64,000 bases of DNA from positions 3,906,001 through 3,970,000 of the forward strand of contig NC_014328.1 of NCBI RefSeq assembly GCF_000143685.1, read 5' to 3'. This DNA is from Clostridium ljungdahlii DSM 13528. GTDB taxonomy: Bacteria; Bacillota; Clostridia; Clostridiales; Clostridiaceae. This document shows, piece after piece, positions 36,648 through 45,118 of the stretch; position 1 is the first letter of the stretch; the number at the start of each line of letters is the position of its first letter. The notes under the pieces were generated by a model that saw only the letters and a program-made list of their open reading frames with translations, had not been told where the DNA came from and did not search any database. A program made the position numbers and the translations under genes.

Positions 36648-37565
36648 GTGATACACTATTTAAAGAGTATACCTGGGCCTCAATTTCTTTTACTATTTTT
36701 TAAATATGTTTTATGCGTTATTTTTTTTACAAGAATTTCTCTATTTTTTACTAGAACTAGATTGAAACATAGATATCATAAAGAGATGCTTCAAGAAGAT
36801 CTAATAACACCAATAGAATTAATAGTGCTAAAAGATAACAATGTATGCAATGAAATTATTGAGTTCTATCTTTATAAACTATGGAAGGACAAATATCTTT
36901 TATTAGAAGGTGATAAAATTAATCCTTATTTAAAAACAAATAAAGATAGTAAGCTCTCTTTATTGTTTCCAGATGAAATAGAACGGGAGATTTTAAAACA
37001 TTATGATAATGGAGATACCCCAGATAGTATTATGCATTCAAAAACTTTACTTAAAAAAGTTGAAAATCTCATTAAAAAAACTAGAAAAAAATTAGAGAAT
37101 AAAAAATGTGTTAATATCAGTTCATTCAATGATGAAAAAATTATATCTGGAGTAGGCTTCCTAACTTTAACAATCCCATTTATAATCAAACTTTGCCTAG
37201 GCATTATTAACAGAAAACCTGTTTTGGCATTAGTAGTTCTTTATGTATTGATGTTATTTATTTATTCCTTAATTAATAAAGTCAGAGATAAACCATTAAT
37301 ACTAGATGAAATGAAATCAAAATATCCAAAGGTTTCTTCGTCAAACGCATCAGATGAAGAATTAGAATATTCTATGTGCCTATATGGACCAACTTCATTG
37401 ATAAATTATCCTGAAACAATTTTATTTAGCTCTATAATAGCAAATCAAGATCATTATTCTTCTTCAAATAATAATTCAGGAGGAGGAGGCTCATCTTGTA
37501 GCAGTTGTTCTTCCTGCAGCAGCTGTAGTAGTTGTTCATCATGTGGCGGCTGTGGAGGGGATTAA
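36648..37565 (+). CDS. TIGR04222-like membrane protein with Cys-rich tail
   Basis: 305 aa from the GTG that best fits AAAGGT (11 bases away); another GTG lies three codons earlier. N-terminal IPGPQFLLLFF and membrane helix (about residues 15-35), a charged cytosolic middle, two helices (about 165-210), then a Gly-rich linker and a tail of six SSC triplets plus GGC, ending GGD. The TIGR04222 group often pairs such membrane proteins with Cys/Gly-rich ends. The adjacent radical SAM gene begins 2 nt after its stop and is likely to modify the tail. Confidence 0.7.
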   Translation: MIHYLKSIPGPQFLLLFFKYVLCVIFFTRISLFFTRTRLKHRYHKEMLQEDLITPIELIVLKDNNVCNEIIEFYLYKLWKDKYLLLEGDKINPYLKTNKDSKLSLLFPDEIEREILKHYDNGDTPDSIMHSKTLLKKVENLIKKTRKKLENKKCVNISSFNDEKIISGVGFLTLTIPFIIKLCLGIINRKPVLALVVLYVLMLFIYSLINKVRDKPLILDEMKSKYPKVSSSNASDEELEYSMCLYGPTSLINYPETILFSSIIANQDHYSSSNNNSGGGGSSCSSCSSCSSCSSCSSCGGCGGD

Positions 37566-37566
37566 T

Positions 37567-38604
37567 ATGTTTTGTGTACCAACCAGCCGATTAACCTTGC
37601 AATGGCATATAACAGCAAAATGTAATCAAAGGTGCAAACACTGTTATCAAGAGTGTTATGCAGGAAAAGAGCTTTCATTTAATGAAATTCTTAATATTTT
37701 GGAGCAATATAAAGACCTATTAAGACTTTATTCAAAAAGTAAAAATAAAGATTTTATTAGAGGACATATAAATATAACAGGAGGAGAACCTTTTACTAGG
37801 AAGGACTTTCTTCAGATATTGAAAGTATTCAGTAAAAATAAAAAGTATTTCTCTTTTGGAATACTTACTAATGGCAGTTATATTACAGATGACATAGCTA
37901 AAAAATTGAAAAGTTTGAATATAGCTCATACACAAGTAAGTATTGATGGGAACAGGGAAACTCACGATGCTTTAAGAGGCAAAGGAAATTTCGATAAAAC
38001 TTGGAATGCTGTTAAAATACTCAGAAAACATAATATAAGAACTTTAGTATCATTTACTGCACATAAAGGTAATTATAAAGAATTCCCTGTAGTTGCCAGG
38101 TATGCACGAAAATATAAGGCTTCAAAATTATGGACAGATAGACTTGTTCCTATAGGAAATGGGCAGGATATGTCGGACATGTTATTTACTTCTAAAGAGG
38201 CCTTAGAATATTTCTCTATAATACTTAATGAAAAGAAGAAAACTCTTAGAAATAAACTAACTGGTCTTGAAATTTATTCTAACCGAGCTTTGCAATTTCT
38301 AAAAAGTGGAGAAATGCCTTATGGATGCAGTGCAGGAGACTCATTAATTACTATTCTTGAAAATGGCGATGTACTCCCTTGCAGACGAATGCCTATATCA
38401 TGTGGGAATGCTCTTAAAACTTCTCTAAAGGATATTTATTTTAATAATAATGTATTTAAAGACTTAAGAAATAAAAACATTCCTGATAAATGTTTTAAAT
38501 GTACATACTCAGAAAAATGCAGGGGCGGACTAAAATGTTTATCTTATGCACTGTATAAGGATTATAAACAAGCAGATAACTGCTGTCCTATTATTTATAA
38601 ATAA
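37567..38604 (+). CDS. Radical SAM/SPASM enzyme
   Basis: 345 aa from the ATG with GGAGGGG upstream. CNQRCKHC binds the SAM [4Fe-4S] cluster and TGGEPF follows the family pattern; the C-terminal SPASM region is cysteine-rich (CSAGDS, LPCRRM, CFKCTYSEKC, KCLSYA, CC) for auxiliary clusters. SPASM proteins commonly modify ribosomal peptides, for instance by thioether formation. The gene's place 2 nt after the Cys-tailed membrane protein makes that protein the probable substrate. Confidence 0.85.
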   Translation: MFCVPTSRLTLQWHITAKCNQRCKHCYQECYAGKELSFNEILNILEQYKDLLRLYSKSKNKDFIRGHINITGGEPFTRKDFLQILKVFSKNKKYFSFGILTNGSYITDDIAKKLKSLNIAHTQVSIDGNRETHDALRGKGNFDKTWNAVKILRKHNIRTLVSFTAHKGNYKEFPVVARYARKYKASKLWTDRLVPIGNGQDMSDMLFTSKEALEYFSIILNEKKKTLRNKLTGLEIYSNRALQFLKSGEMPYGCSAGDSLITILENGDVLPCRRMPISCGNALKTSLKDIYFNNNVFKDLRNKNIPDKCFKCTYSEKCRGGLKCLSYALYKDYKQADNCCPIIYK

Positions 38605-38626
38605 AACTCTCTGTATAAGCTCATAC

Positions 38627-38658
38627 AAAAAATAAATAAGTATCCTTATTTATTTTTT
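38627..38658 (+). terminator. Rho-independent terminator
   Basis: AAAAAATAAATAAG-TATC-CTTATTTATTTTTT, perfect stem with tetraloop, 23 nt after the radical SAM gene. Confidence 0.75.
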
Positions 38659-38720
38659 GATAGCCAATGCTTCTTTCATGCAAATATTTTTTTAGATCCG
38701 CACCCTTTTCTGTTTCTACA

Positions 38721-39344
38721 CTAATTACCCTTAGCTGGGTACGCAATTTTATATGCTTTAAAATATAATAATTCTCCCGCCTGTTTTTTTAGCGGTTCAA
38801 ATACTAGATCATGCCTCACAAATAAATCCTTGATTTTTTCAGGTGTTTCTATTTTTTCATTGATCCTATATTTTTTATTTCCATTCTTTAACGACACTGG
38901 AACACTGCATAGATATTCTCCGCCTTGCCGTAAAATATGGTATAGTCCATCAGCAAAATCATCTATATTAATAAAATAGGTCATTGCCAAGTTGCAGATT
39001 ACCAAATCAAAGTATTCAGCCTCAAATTTAAGATTACATGCATCGGCTATTTCAAATACAGTATCTTCAAAACCCATTTTTTTAAACTTTGATTTTGCTA
39101 TATTTAACATTCTCATACTTACATCTGTTCCAATATAAGAATTGTCTATAGGTAGAACCTCTGACGTACTCCCAGTTCCTGCAGCCAACTCTAGCACTTT
39201 TTTTCCATGTATATCCTTCAACTCATTTTTTAATATGCCCATATGTGTTTCTATTGTCGTATTAAAGCATCTTGGAAACATGATTTTTCTCATGAAACAA
39301 TCATATAGATTCACGAACAATTTTATATCATATACACTCTTCAC
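38721..39344 (-). CDS. Class I SAM-dependent methyltransferase
   Basis: 207 aa. The SAM-binding motif ELAAGTGSTSEVLP lies at about residues 52-65, then GTDVS, and NLAMTYFIN (motif IV region) near residue 120. Resembles UbiE/Methyltransf_11 enzymes. Substrate unknown. Convergent with the radical SAM gene and not obviously part of its operon. Confidence 0.8.
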   Translation of the reverse strand: MKSVYDIKLFVNLYDCFMRKIMFPRCFNTTIETHMGILKNELKDIHGKKVLELAAGTGSTSEVLPIDNSYIGTDVSMRMLNIAKSKFKKMGFEDTVFEIADACNLKFEAEYFDLVICNLAMTYFINIDDFADGLYHILRQGGEYLCSVPVSLKNGNKKYRINEKIETPEKIKDLFVRHDLVFEPLKKQAGELLYFKAYKIAYPAKGN

Positions 39345-39719
39345 TTACACGCCCTCTTTTATAAATTAATCCTCACAATAAATTACTATTTGTATTAAGA
39401 TTTTTATATGTTAAATCAGTCTTTAACACCATAATAGCACCTTTTAATACAAAAATGCATCAAAAGCATAAATCATCCCATCCAAGCAGCTGCCTCTCAA
39501 GCTCCTTAAAATCATACTACCTATACCTTCACCCATTATCCATCACACTCTTATTACTCCTTACTTCTTGCCTATTAATTATTATTTTTTGCTCTATAAA
39601 TTCCGCTTTACCAGTTGTGGTAAGCAACTAAAATTGCATACTATAGGATGTTACAAATAAAGTTAATTTAATACTATATATAACTATAATCATGAGAATC
39701 TATATTATTTTCATAATTT
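39345..39719. other. Gap without gene; contains dispersed 38 bp repeat
   Basis: No reading frame. At 39612-39650 lies an imperfect copy (about 32 of 38 bases) of the sequence at 35084-35122, sharing AACTAAAATTG and ATACTA. Nothing else supported. Confidence 0.5.
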
Positions 39720-41069
39720 TTATTTTACCAGACCTACCCTAGCAGAAGAGTCTTCCTCTTCTAGCTTTAATGCACCTTTAGCTGGAGTCTTAAATTTAGG
39801 TATACCAATTATTATAGCCAATACTGATGCAATGCCTAAAAGATATGGATAACAAATGTATTTCATTATTAAAAATGGTGAAATTGTTGCAAGACTAGAA
39901 GCAACCAAAAGTTGGGCACCATAAGGTATACATCCTTGTATAAAGCAAGCAAAAGTGTCTAAAAGGCTGGCAGTTTTTCTCCTATCTACACCATAGTTTT
40001 CAGATAAATCCTTAGCTAGTGAACCAACTATAATTATAGAAACAGTGTTATTAGCAGTACATAAATTTACTAAACTAACCAATATACCTATGCCAAATTC
40101 AGCACCTTTCTCGGAGTGAATTCTTTTTTGTATTGTATTTAATAAAAAATCTATACCGCCATTGAATTTTATTAATTCACCTATACCACCAATTAGTATG
40201 GATATTATAGATATGTCTTCCATACCTGCAATACCTTTTGCACAAAGTTGAAATACCATAAATATATTAAAGGAACCATAAATAAGACCTATTATAGATG
40301 CGAGTACGATACCTCCAACTAATACTAAGACTACGTTAAAGCCTGTTAAAGCTACTACAAGTACAGCTATGTAAGGTAATATTTTAATAAATTGGTAGTT
40401 ATAAACTCCAGTATGATTGACTTGCATACCAAAAGTTAAAAATGCATATATAAGTAATGTTATAATAGCTGCAGGAAGTACTATCTTAAAATTAGCTTTG
40501 AACTTATCTACCATTTCACAATCTTGAGTTTTAGTAGCAGCTACAGTAGAATTAGATATCATAGATAATCCATCACCAAACATAGCACCACTAACTACAG
40601 CAGCAATTAAAAATTCCACAGGTAACCCTGTTTTTTGTGCAATCCCAACTGCGATAGGTGCTAGAGTTACTATTGTTCCAACCGAAGTTCCAAGTGACAT
40701 TGATATAAAAGAACCAATTATAAATATACCAGCTACTATAAAGCTATGTGGTAAAACAGCTAGTCCTAAATTTACAGTAGAATCTACAGCTCCCATAGCT
40801 TTGCTGACTTCAGCAAAAGCACCTGCTAAAATAAAAATTAAACACATAAGTATGATACTGGAGTCTCCGGCACCTCTACAAAATCTTTCAACCTTTAATT
40901 CTACAGGTATTTTTTTGTTTTGGAGTATAGCTATGGTGGATGCAATTATTAAAGCTACAACTACAGGCATTTTATAAAAGTCTTTCATTATAATTGAAAC
41001 ACCAAGAAATAGAACCATAAATATACCTAATGGTAATAATGCAATGGCACTTCCTTTTCTTTGGTTCAT
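39720..41069 (-). CDS. NhaC-family Na+/H+ antiporter-like transporter
   Basis: 449 aa, about eleven helices, with GTSVGTIVTLAPIAVGIA and VSGAMFGDGLSMISNSTVAATKTQDC, typical of the NhaC/MleN group, whose members exchange Na+ or protons with small carboxylates or amino acids. AGGAGG precedes the ATG. The upstream sigma-54 promoter and TyrR-type box, plus the neighbouring TyrR-like activator, suggest an aromatic or related amino-acid signal controls it. Confidence 0.85.
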   Translation of the reverse strand: MNQRKGSAIALLPLGIFMVLFLGVSIIMKDFYKMPVVVALIIASTIAILQNKKIPVELKVERFCRGAGDSSIILMCLIFILAGAFAEVSKAMGAVDSTVNLGLAVLPHSFIVAGIFIIGSFISMSLGTSVGTIVTLAPIAVGIAQKTGLPVEFLIAAVVSGAMFGDGLSMISNSTVAATKTQDCEMVDKFKANFKIVLPAAIITLLIYAFLTFGMQVNHTGVYNYQFIKILPYIAVLVVALTGFNVVLVLVGGIVLASIIGLIYGSFNIFMVFQLCAKGIAGMEDISIISILIGGIGELIKFNGGIDFLLNTIQKRIHSEKGAEFGIGILVSLVNLCTANNTVSIIIVGSLAKDLSENYGVDRRKTASLLDTFACFIQGCIPYGAQLLVASSLATISPFLIMKYICYPYLLGIASVLAIIIGIPKFKTPAKGALKLEEEDSSARVGLVK

Positions 41070-41122
41070 TATTTTGAATACCTCCTTTTATGTTTCTATG
41101 TAAGTTCAATACAATTAACATT

Positions 41123-41138
41123 AGCATTTATTATGCCA
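41123..41138 (-). promoter_or_regulatory. Sigma-54 promoter of NhaC-type gene
   Basis: On the minus strand TGGCATAATAAATGCT fits the -24/-12 consensus with exact GG-N10-GC spacing. The -12 element is about 55 nt from the ATG at 41069. Confidence 0.8.
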
Positions 41139-41231
41139 ATATGTTCAAAAGTTGTAATAGCTTGAATTTTAATAAAATAAGCCAACTAATAAAAAAGCAT
41201 GTAAACATTTTAAACCACTTTACTAATTAAA

Positions 41232-41270
41232 ACGTAAAGAAATTTTTATAATTGTAAACATTTCTTTACA
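41232..41270. promoter_or_regulatory. TyrR-type boxes (activator site)
   Basis: TGTAAACATTTCTTTACA (41253-41270) is a perfect TGTAAA-N6-TTTACA box. A weaker box, CGTAAA-N6-TTTATA, lies at 41232-41249. They stand about 100-150 bp upstream of the -12 element, the usual position for an enhancer site of a sigma-54 activator. Confidence 0.8.
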
Positions 41271-41415
41271 ATTATAACATAATGTCATTTTATAGGTAAA
41301 TTAATCATAATTTAAGTTAATATAAAAGTTTTTAATATGAATGATATAAAATATAAGAAAATTAATTTTAGCTTTTTTAATTCTAGTCTAAAATTAGAGT
41401 TAAAATACTTGACAC

Positions 41416-41586
41416 TACAATGAGAAAATCATGGGGAACCCACTAAGCAAGGACTTTTTAGAATTGATGATGTTGGTACGTTAAAAAAGATAGATATATC
41501 AGATATAGAAAATGAAGATTTTATTGAGTGGGAGTATATAAGGCATAACCTAGATGCTGTTAGAATGCCTTTAAGTACTGCATGAA
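41416..41586 (+). pseudogene. Degraded coding fragment, unidentified
   Basis: The plus strand reads GEPTKQGLFRIDDVGTLKKI and then DFIEWEYIRHNLDAVRMPLS in one open frame ending in TGA at 41586, with a stop just before it and no start codon. It looks like the C-terminal remnant of a larger protein; family not recognised. Confidence 0.35.
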
Positions 41587-41684
41587 GCCCAAGAAACAAG
41601 AGTGTCATACTCAATTGAATTCTTGTCTAACATGCCGTAAGCTTTGTACTACACCTGACTTTATAGCACAATTTGAATTGGAGA

Positions 41685-43265
41685 CTAATGAATTTTTATT
41701 CCGTATTTATTTAATTTATTTATTATGGTAGTATGAGATACTCCAAGAGATTTCGCAGCTTTTCTACAGCTTTTATGGCCTTGCATAGCGGCAATAAGAG
41801 CTTTCTTTTCAGCAGCTGCTACGACATCTTTCAATTTAAAATTAAAGTTACAATTTTGGGAGGTTACTTCATGATTTGTAGTTTTTTGAAAACCCATAAT
41901 TAAATTTTCTTTTTTAAGAAAAACTCCATGACACATATTCATAGCTCTTTCTACAATATTTTTTAATTCACGTATGTTACCAGGCCAGTTGAACTTTACA
42001 AGTTCTTCTATGAATTCCGTTTCTGCACCTTTTATGTTTTTATCCATCTGCTTATCTAAGATTTTTATAAAAAAATTAACTAACATAGGTATGTCCTCAA
42101 TTCTATCTCTAAGACTAGGAATATATATAGGTATTACATTTAGTCTATAATATAAATCTTCTCTAAAAGTATCTTTTTTAATCATATCCTCCAAATTTCT
42201 ATTAGTTGCTGCAATTATTCTTACATCTATTTTTTCTTCTACAGTATTGCCTATTTTTCTTATAGTGCCTTCTTGTAAAACCCTTAAAAGTTTTGCTTGA
42301 ATTGGAAGAGATAATTCACCTATTTCATCTAAAAATAAAGTGCCATTATCTGCTGCTTTGAATAAACCATCCTTACCCTTCTCTGCTGCACCAGTAAAGC
42401 TTCCTTTTACATATCCAAAAAGTTCACTTTCTATAAGATCATCTGGAAGAGCAGCACAATTTATAGCCAGAAAATTTTTATCTGCTCTTGAGCTTAACTT
42501 GTGTATAGCTTTTGCAAATAGTTCCTTGCCTGTACCACTTTCGCCACGGAGAAGTATGGTTGAATTACTTTTTGCTACAGATGCACATATATTTTTAGTT
42601 TTTAGAATAGAAGAGCTATTTCCTATAATATCTTTAAATACGAAATCTTCTTTTGAAGTAATGACATTTGACATTTCAATGGCTTCATTAATATCTTTAA
42701 GTGATGCAACAGCAGTTATAGTTTTTCCTTTATCATCTTTTACAGAACGTCCTGAAGTAATATAGTGGAAACCATTTTTTTTATTTTTTGTAAGCACTTC
42801 AATATTGTCATGATCTTTACCAGTTCTTAAAAGGTTGATAATACGACCTTCAAAGCCTAAAAGTTCTTTTATATTTTTTCCAACTATATTTTCTTTTTTT
42901 ACATGAAACACTTTTTCACAGTAATTGTTAAAAAGTTCTACTTCTCCATTATGGTTTATAGCCAGTATACCATCTTGTACAGCATCTATAATAGCATGAA
43001 GTCTCCTTTCACTTTTCTCATATGAAAGTAGTTCAACTTCATGAACTTTTAAAACACCATTTATATTACGTAAATTTTTAATAATATTTAATTTTTCTTC
43101 TTCCTCTTGCAAGCCTTCTACTTTTACATATACTTTGTTTGGAAAAACTTCGAGAGAATGAATACTCATGTTATTCTCATAAAGTTTTTTTAAAATATCT
43201 AAACACATTCCTATTCTATCTTGTGAAATTATTTCAAGTCGTAAGTATGTTTTCATGAATATCAC
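41685..43265 (-). CDS. Sigma-54-dependent activator, TyrR-like
   Basis: 526 aa. N-terminal ACT-like domain (about 1-75), PAS domain (about 80-190), AAA+ domain (about 210-440) with Walker A GESGTGKE and GSFTGA (the sigma-54 contact loop, usually GAFTGA), and a C-terminal Fis-type helix-turn-helix with SLGVSHTTIINKLNKYGI, closely matching TyrR. The ATG lies in the MIFMKTY segment; a start at the second Met (43256) is also possible. The boxes at 41232-41270 match the TyrR recognition sequence, so it probably activates the NhaC-type gene and binds an amino acid through ACT or PAS. Confidence 0.88.
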   Translation of the reverse strand: MIFMKTYLRLEIISQDRIGMCLDILKKLYENNMSIHSLEVFPNKVYVKVEGLQEEEEKLNIIKNLRNINGVLKVHEVELLSYEKSERRLHAIIDAVQDGILAINHNGEVELFNNYCEKVFHVKKENIVGKNIKELLGFEGRIINLLRTGKDHDNIEVLTKNKKNGFHYITSGRSVKDDKGKTITAVASLKDINEAIEMSNVITSKEDFVFKDIIGNSSSILKTKNICASVAKSNSTILLRGESGTGKELFAKAIHKLSSRADKNFLAINCAALPDDLIESELFGYVKGSFTGAAEKGKDGLFKAADNGTLFLDEIGELSLPIQAKLLRVLQEGTIRKIGNTVEEKIDVRIIAATNRNLEDMIKKDTFREDLYYRLNVIPIYIPSLRDRIEDIPMLVNFFIKILDKQMDKNIKGAETEFIEELVKFNWPGNIRELKNIVERAMNMCHGVFLKKENLIMGFQKTTNHEVTSQNCNFNFKLKDVVAAAEKKALIAAMQGHKSCRKAAKSLGVSHTTIINKLNKYGIKIH

Positions 43266-43365
43266 CTTTCCTATAATATAGTGCGAATTGATTATTAAGA
43301 GAAATGTTTACTATATAATTCTATATTTAAAATAACAATTATTTCAAGTAAAAGTATAGCATTAT

Positions 43366-43407
43366 AATAAATTCTAATAGCTTTAGTGCTAACTATTAGA
43401 ATTTATT
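43366..43407. terminator. Perfect 15 bp inverted repeat
   Basis: AATAAATTCTAATAG and CTATTAGAATTTATT with a 12 nt loop, about 100 bp upstream of the activator gene and just left of the integrase remnant. Acts as a terminator candidate and may mark the left boundary of the accessory region. Confidence 0.6.
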
Positions 43408-43423
43408 CTATTAATGAGAAAAA

Positions 43424-43736
43424 ATGATTTGCAAAGTCATTAACGATCTAGTTTTCTGCAGCATATATGGTAAATACTTAAACTGCAGCAATCTCCGTAA
43501 AAGATTTAAAAAAGTAATCACTAATGCTGGCCTACAAGATAGGAAATTCCATGATCTAAGACATACCTTCGTCACTAGGTTACTTGAATTAGGTGAGGAG
43601 CCAAAAACGGTCCAAGAGTTACTTGGTCATAGTAATATATCTATCACCTTAGATATATACTCATGTGCTGGAAGGTATGAAGAAAAAAGCGGCATCTAAA
43701 TTAAATGATTTATATAAATTCATGATGGAAAAATAA
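43424..43736 (+). pseudogene. Tyrosine integrase C-terminal remnant
   Basis: The catalytic half of a tyrosine recombinase: FHDLRHTFVTRLLELGE (the R and H of the H-x-x-R pair), LLGHSNISITLDIYS with the nucleophile Tyr. The frame breaks near 43675 after GRYEE; the true end KKKAASKLNDLYKF continues in another frame to 43736. No N-terminal half precedes it. Confidence 0.8.
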
Positions 43737-43838
43737 CTCCTTTTTTATTTTTGAAAATCTATAAGGGGCAAAAAATAGGGCAAATTTTATTTTAGGGTAA
43801 AATAAAAAACACTAGAATGTAGTGTTATCAATACTTTG

Positions 43839-43868
43839 TGGTGCACCCAGGGAGATTCGAACTCCCGG
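43839..43868 (-). repeat. attachment-site remnant: tRNA-Arg 3' end, left copy
   Basis: The minus strand carries the T-arm and acceptor 3' half of a tRNA ending in CACCA. The same 30 bp recur at 52731. A 21 bp sequence beginning at its GG (43867-43887) is also repeated at 52665-52685. No intact tRNA is present in the window. Confidence 0.75.
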
Positions 43869-44108
43869 TTGTGTTACGGTTGTGTTACAGATCAAATATT
43901 AAATTTCACAATTTCATCAAAACATATTATATATTTTGTAAATAACTATATAAGTAATCTTGATGTATAAAAATACATATTAGTATGCAAATTATTATAT
44001 TTTAAGTTATATTACCTACTTTATTTTGTATTACCATTTCTATATTTTTTAATAATTTTGTTAACCTTTATTTACCACTATTTTATTTCTTTTATATACA
44101 TAACTCTC

Positions 44109-44993
44109 TTATAGCACACTACCAATATAATAATTACAATAGTTTTTTACACCACATTTCAGGCATTTAGGATTCTTTTCAGAACATATGCATTCCATTT
44201 TTTCTTGATTTAATTGCCCGTAAGATACAAAGATAATATCAATATATCTAATTGGCAATTTTGTTGCCCTACTAAATAATCTTCCAACTTTTACTGCACT
44301 AAATAAATCTTCTTCATTATCGATTAATCCTAAACGATAAAAGATTCTTAATATAACTCTATCAGGTTTCAACACATTTAATCCTATATCAGTCATAAAA
44401 TGATACGCCGTAGTTCCTCCTATAAAACTAAAATTCTTCTCTAAACTTTTCTTTAGTTTAAAAAGGCATTCATCACTCGAGTTTGGCTTAAAGGAATCTA
44501 TATATTTTTTAAAGGATCCATACTTTTCAACTATCTTTTTTATTCTTACTGCATTTCTAATGCAAGCATCTATTTTGGCCTTATTTTGTATCATATTTTT
44601 ATCGTTTTTAATTTCTTCAACTTGATCCAGATTATATTTTGCAACAATCTCATAATCTTCAAAATGTGAGTGAATTACATCCAGATATTTATCAACTGTT
44701 GAAGCTTTAAAACCTGAATAAAAGATAATATCTACAAGTAATCTATAATATTCATTATCACTAATATCCCTATTTTCATAACTTTTAAATCTACTAAATT
44801 CATCCTCAAATTCCTGTTCAGTATACTCACTATTTAAACATAATGTATCACATACATTTTGAAAAATACTCACTAACTTATCATTATTGATTTTGGACTT
44901 TTTCGTTGAAACTACCCTTGCACCACAATATTTACAAAATCGGCTATCACTATCAATAGTCTTTTGACATGACATACATATTATTTTCTCCAA
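44109..44993 (-). CDS. Zinc-ribbon protein with HhH-GPD/FeS glycosylase-like domain
   Basis: 294 aa. An N-terminal zinc ribbon (CMSCQ...FCKYCG, residues 6-24), a helical middle, then a C-terminal helix-hairpin-helix glycosylase-like domain (TTAYHFMTDIGLNVLKPDRVILRIF, about residues 205-229). It ends with cysteines spaced C-X6-C-X2-C-X5-C, the [4Fe-4S] loop of the endonuclease III family. Thr stands where the catalytic Lys of EndoIII would be, while the Asp of KPDR is kept, so a monofunctional base-excision or DNA-binding role is likely. Island gene next to an AAA ATPase. Confidence 0.65.
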   Translation of the reverse strand: MEKIICMSCQKTIDSDSRFCKYCGARVVSTKKSKINNDKLVSIFQNVCDTLCLNSEYTEQEFEDEFSRFKSYENRDISDNEYYRLLVDIIFYSGFKASTVDKYLDVIHSHFEDYEIVAKYNLDQVEEIKNDKNMIQNKAKIDACIRNAVRIKKIVEKYGSFKKYIDSFKPNSSDECLFKLKKSLEKNFSFIGGTTAYHFMTDIGLNVLKPDRVILRIFYRLGLIDNEEDLFSAVKVGRLFSRATKLPIRYIDIIFVSYGQLNQEKMECICSEKNPKCLKCGVKNYCNYYIGSVL

Positions 44994-45118
44994 TTTTCAT
45001 GCCTCCAAATCTAAATAATACTGAAGAATTCATCTCACAACTCAATATTATATCTTTTATTACCATTCAAATTAAACATCATTGAAAAAATACCACTTCA
45101 AAATCAGCAAAAACTATT

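Noticed and set aside
41429..41614. Minus-strand frame of 61 codons upstream of the activator-controlled gene
   Set aside because: No ribosome site, and the plus strand shows a more protein-like degraded frame.
43366..43407. Inverted repeat considered as a CRISPR repeat
   Set aside because: It occurs once; no spaced array is visible anywhere in the window.
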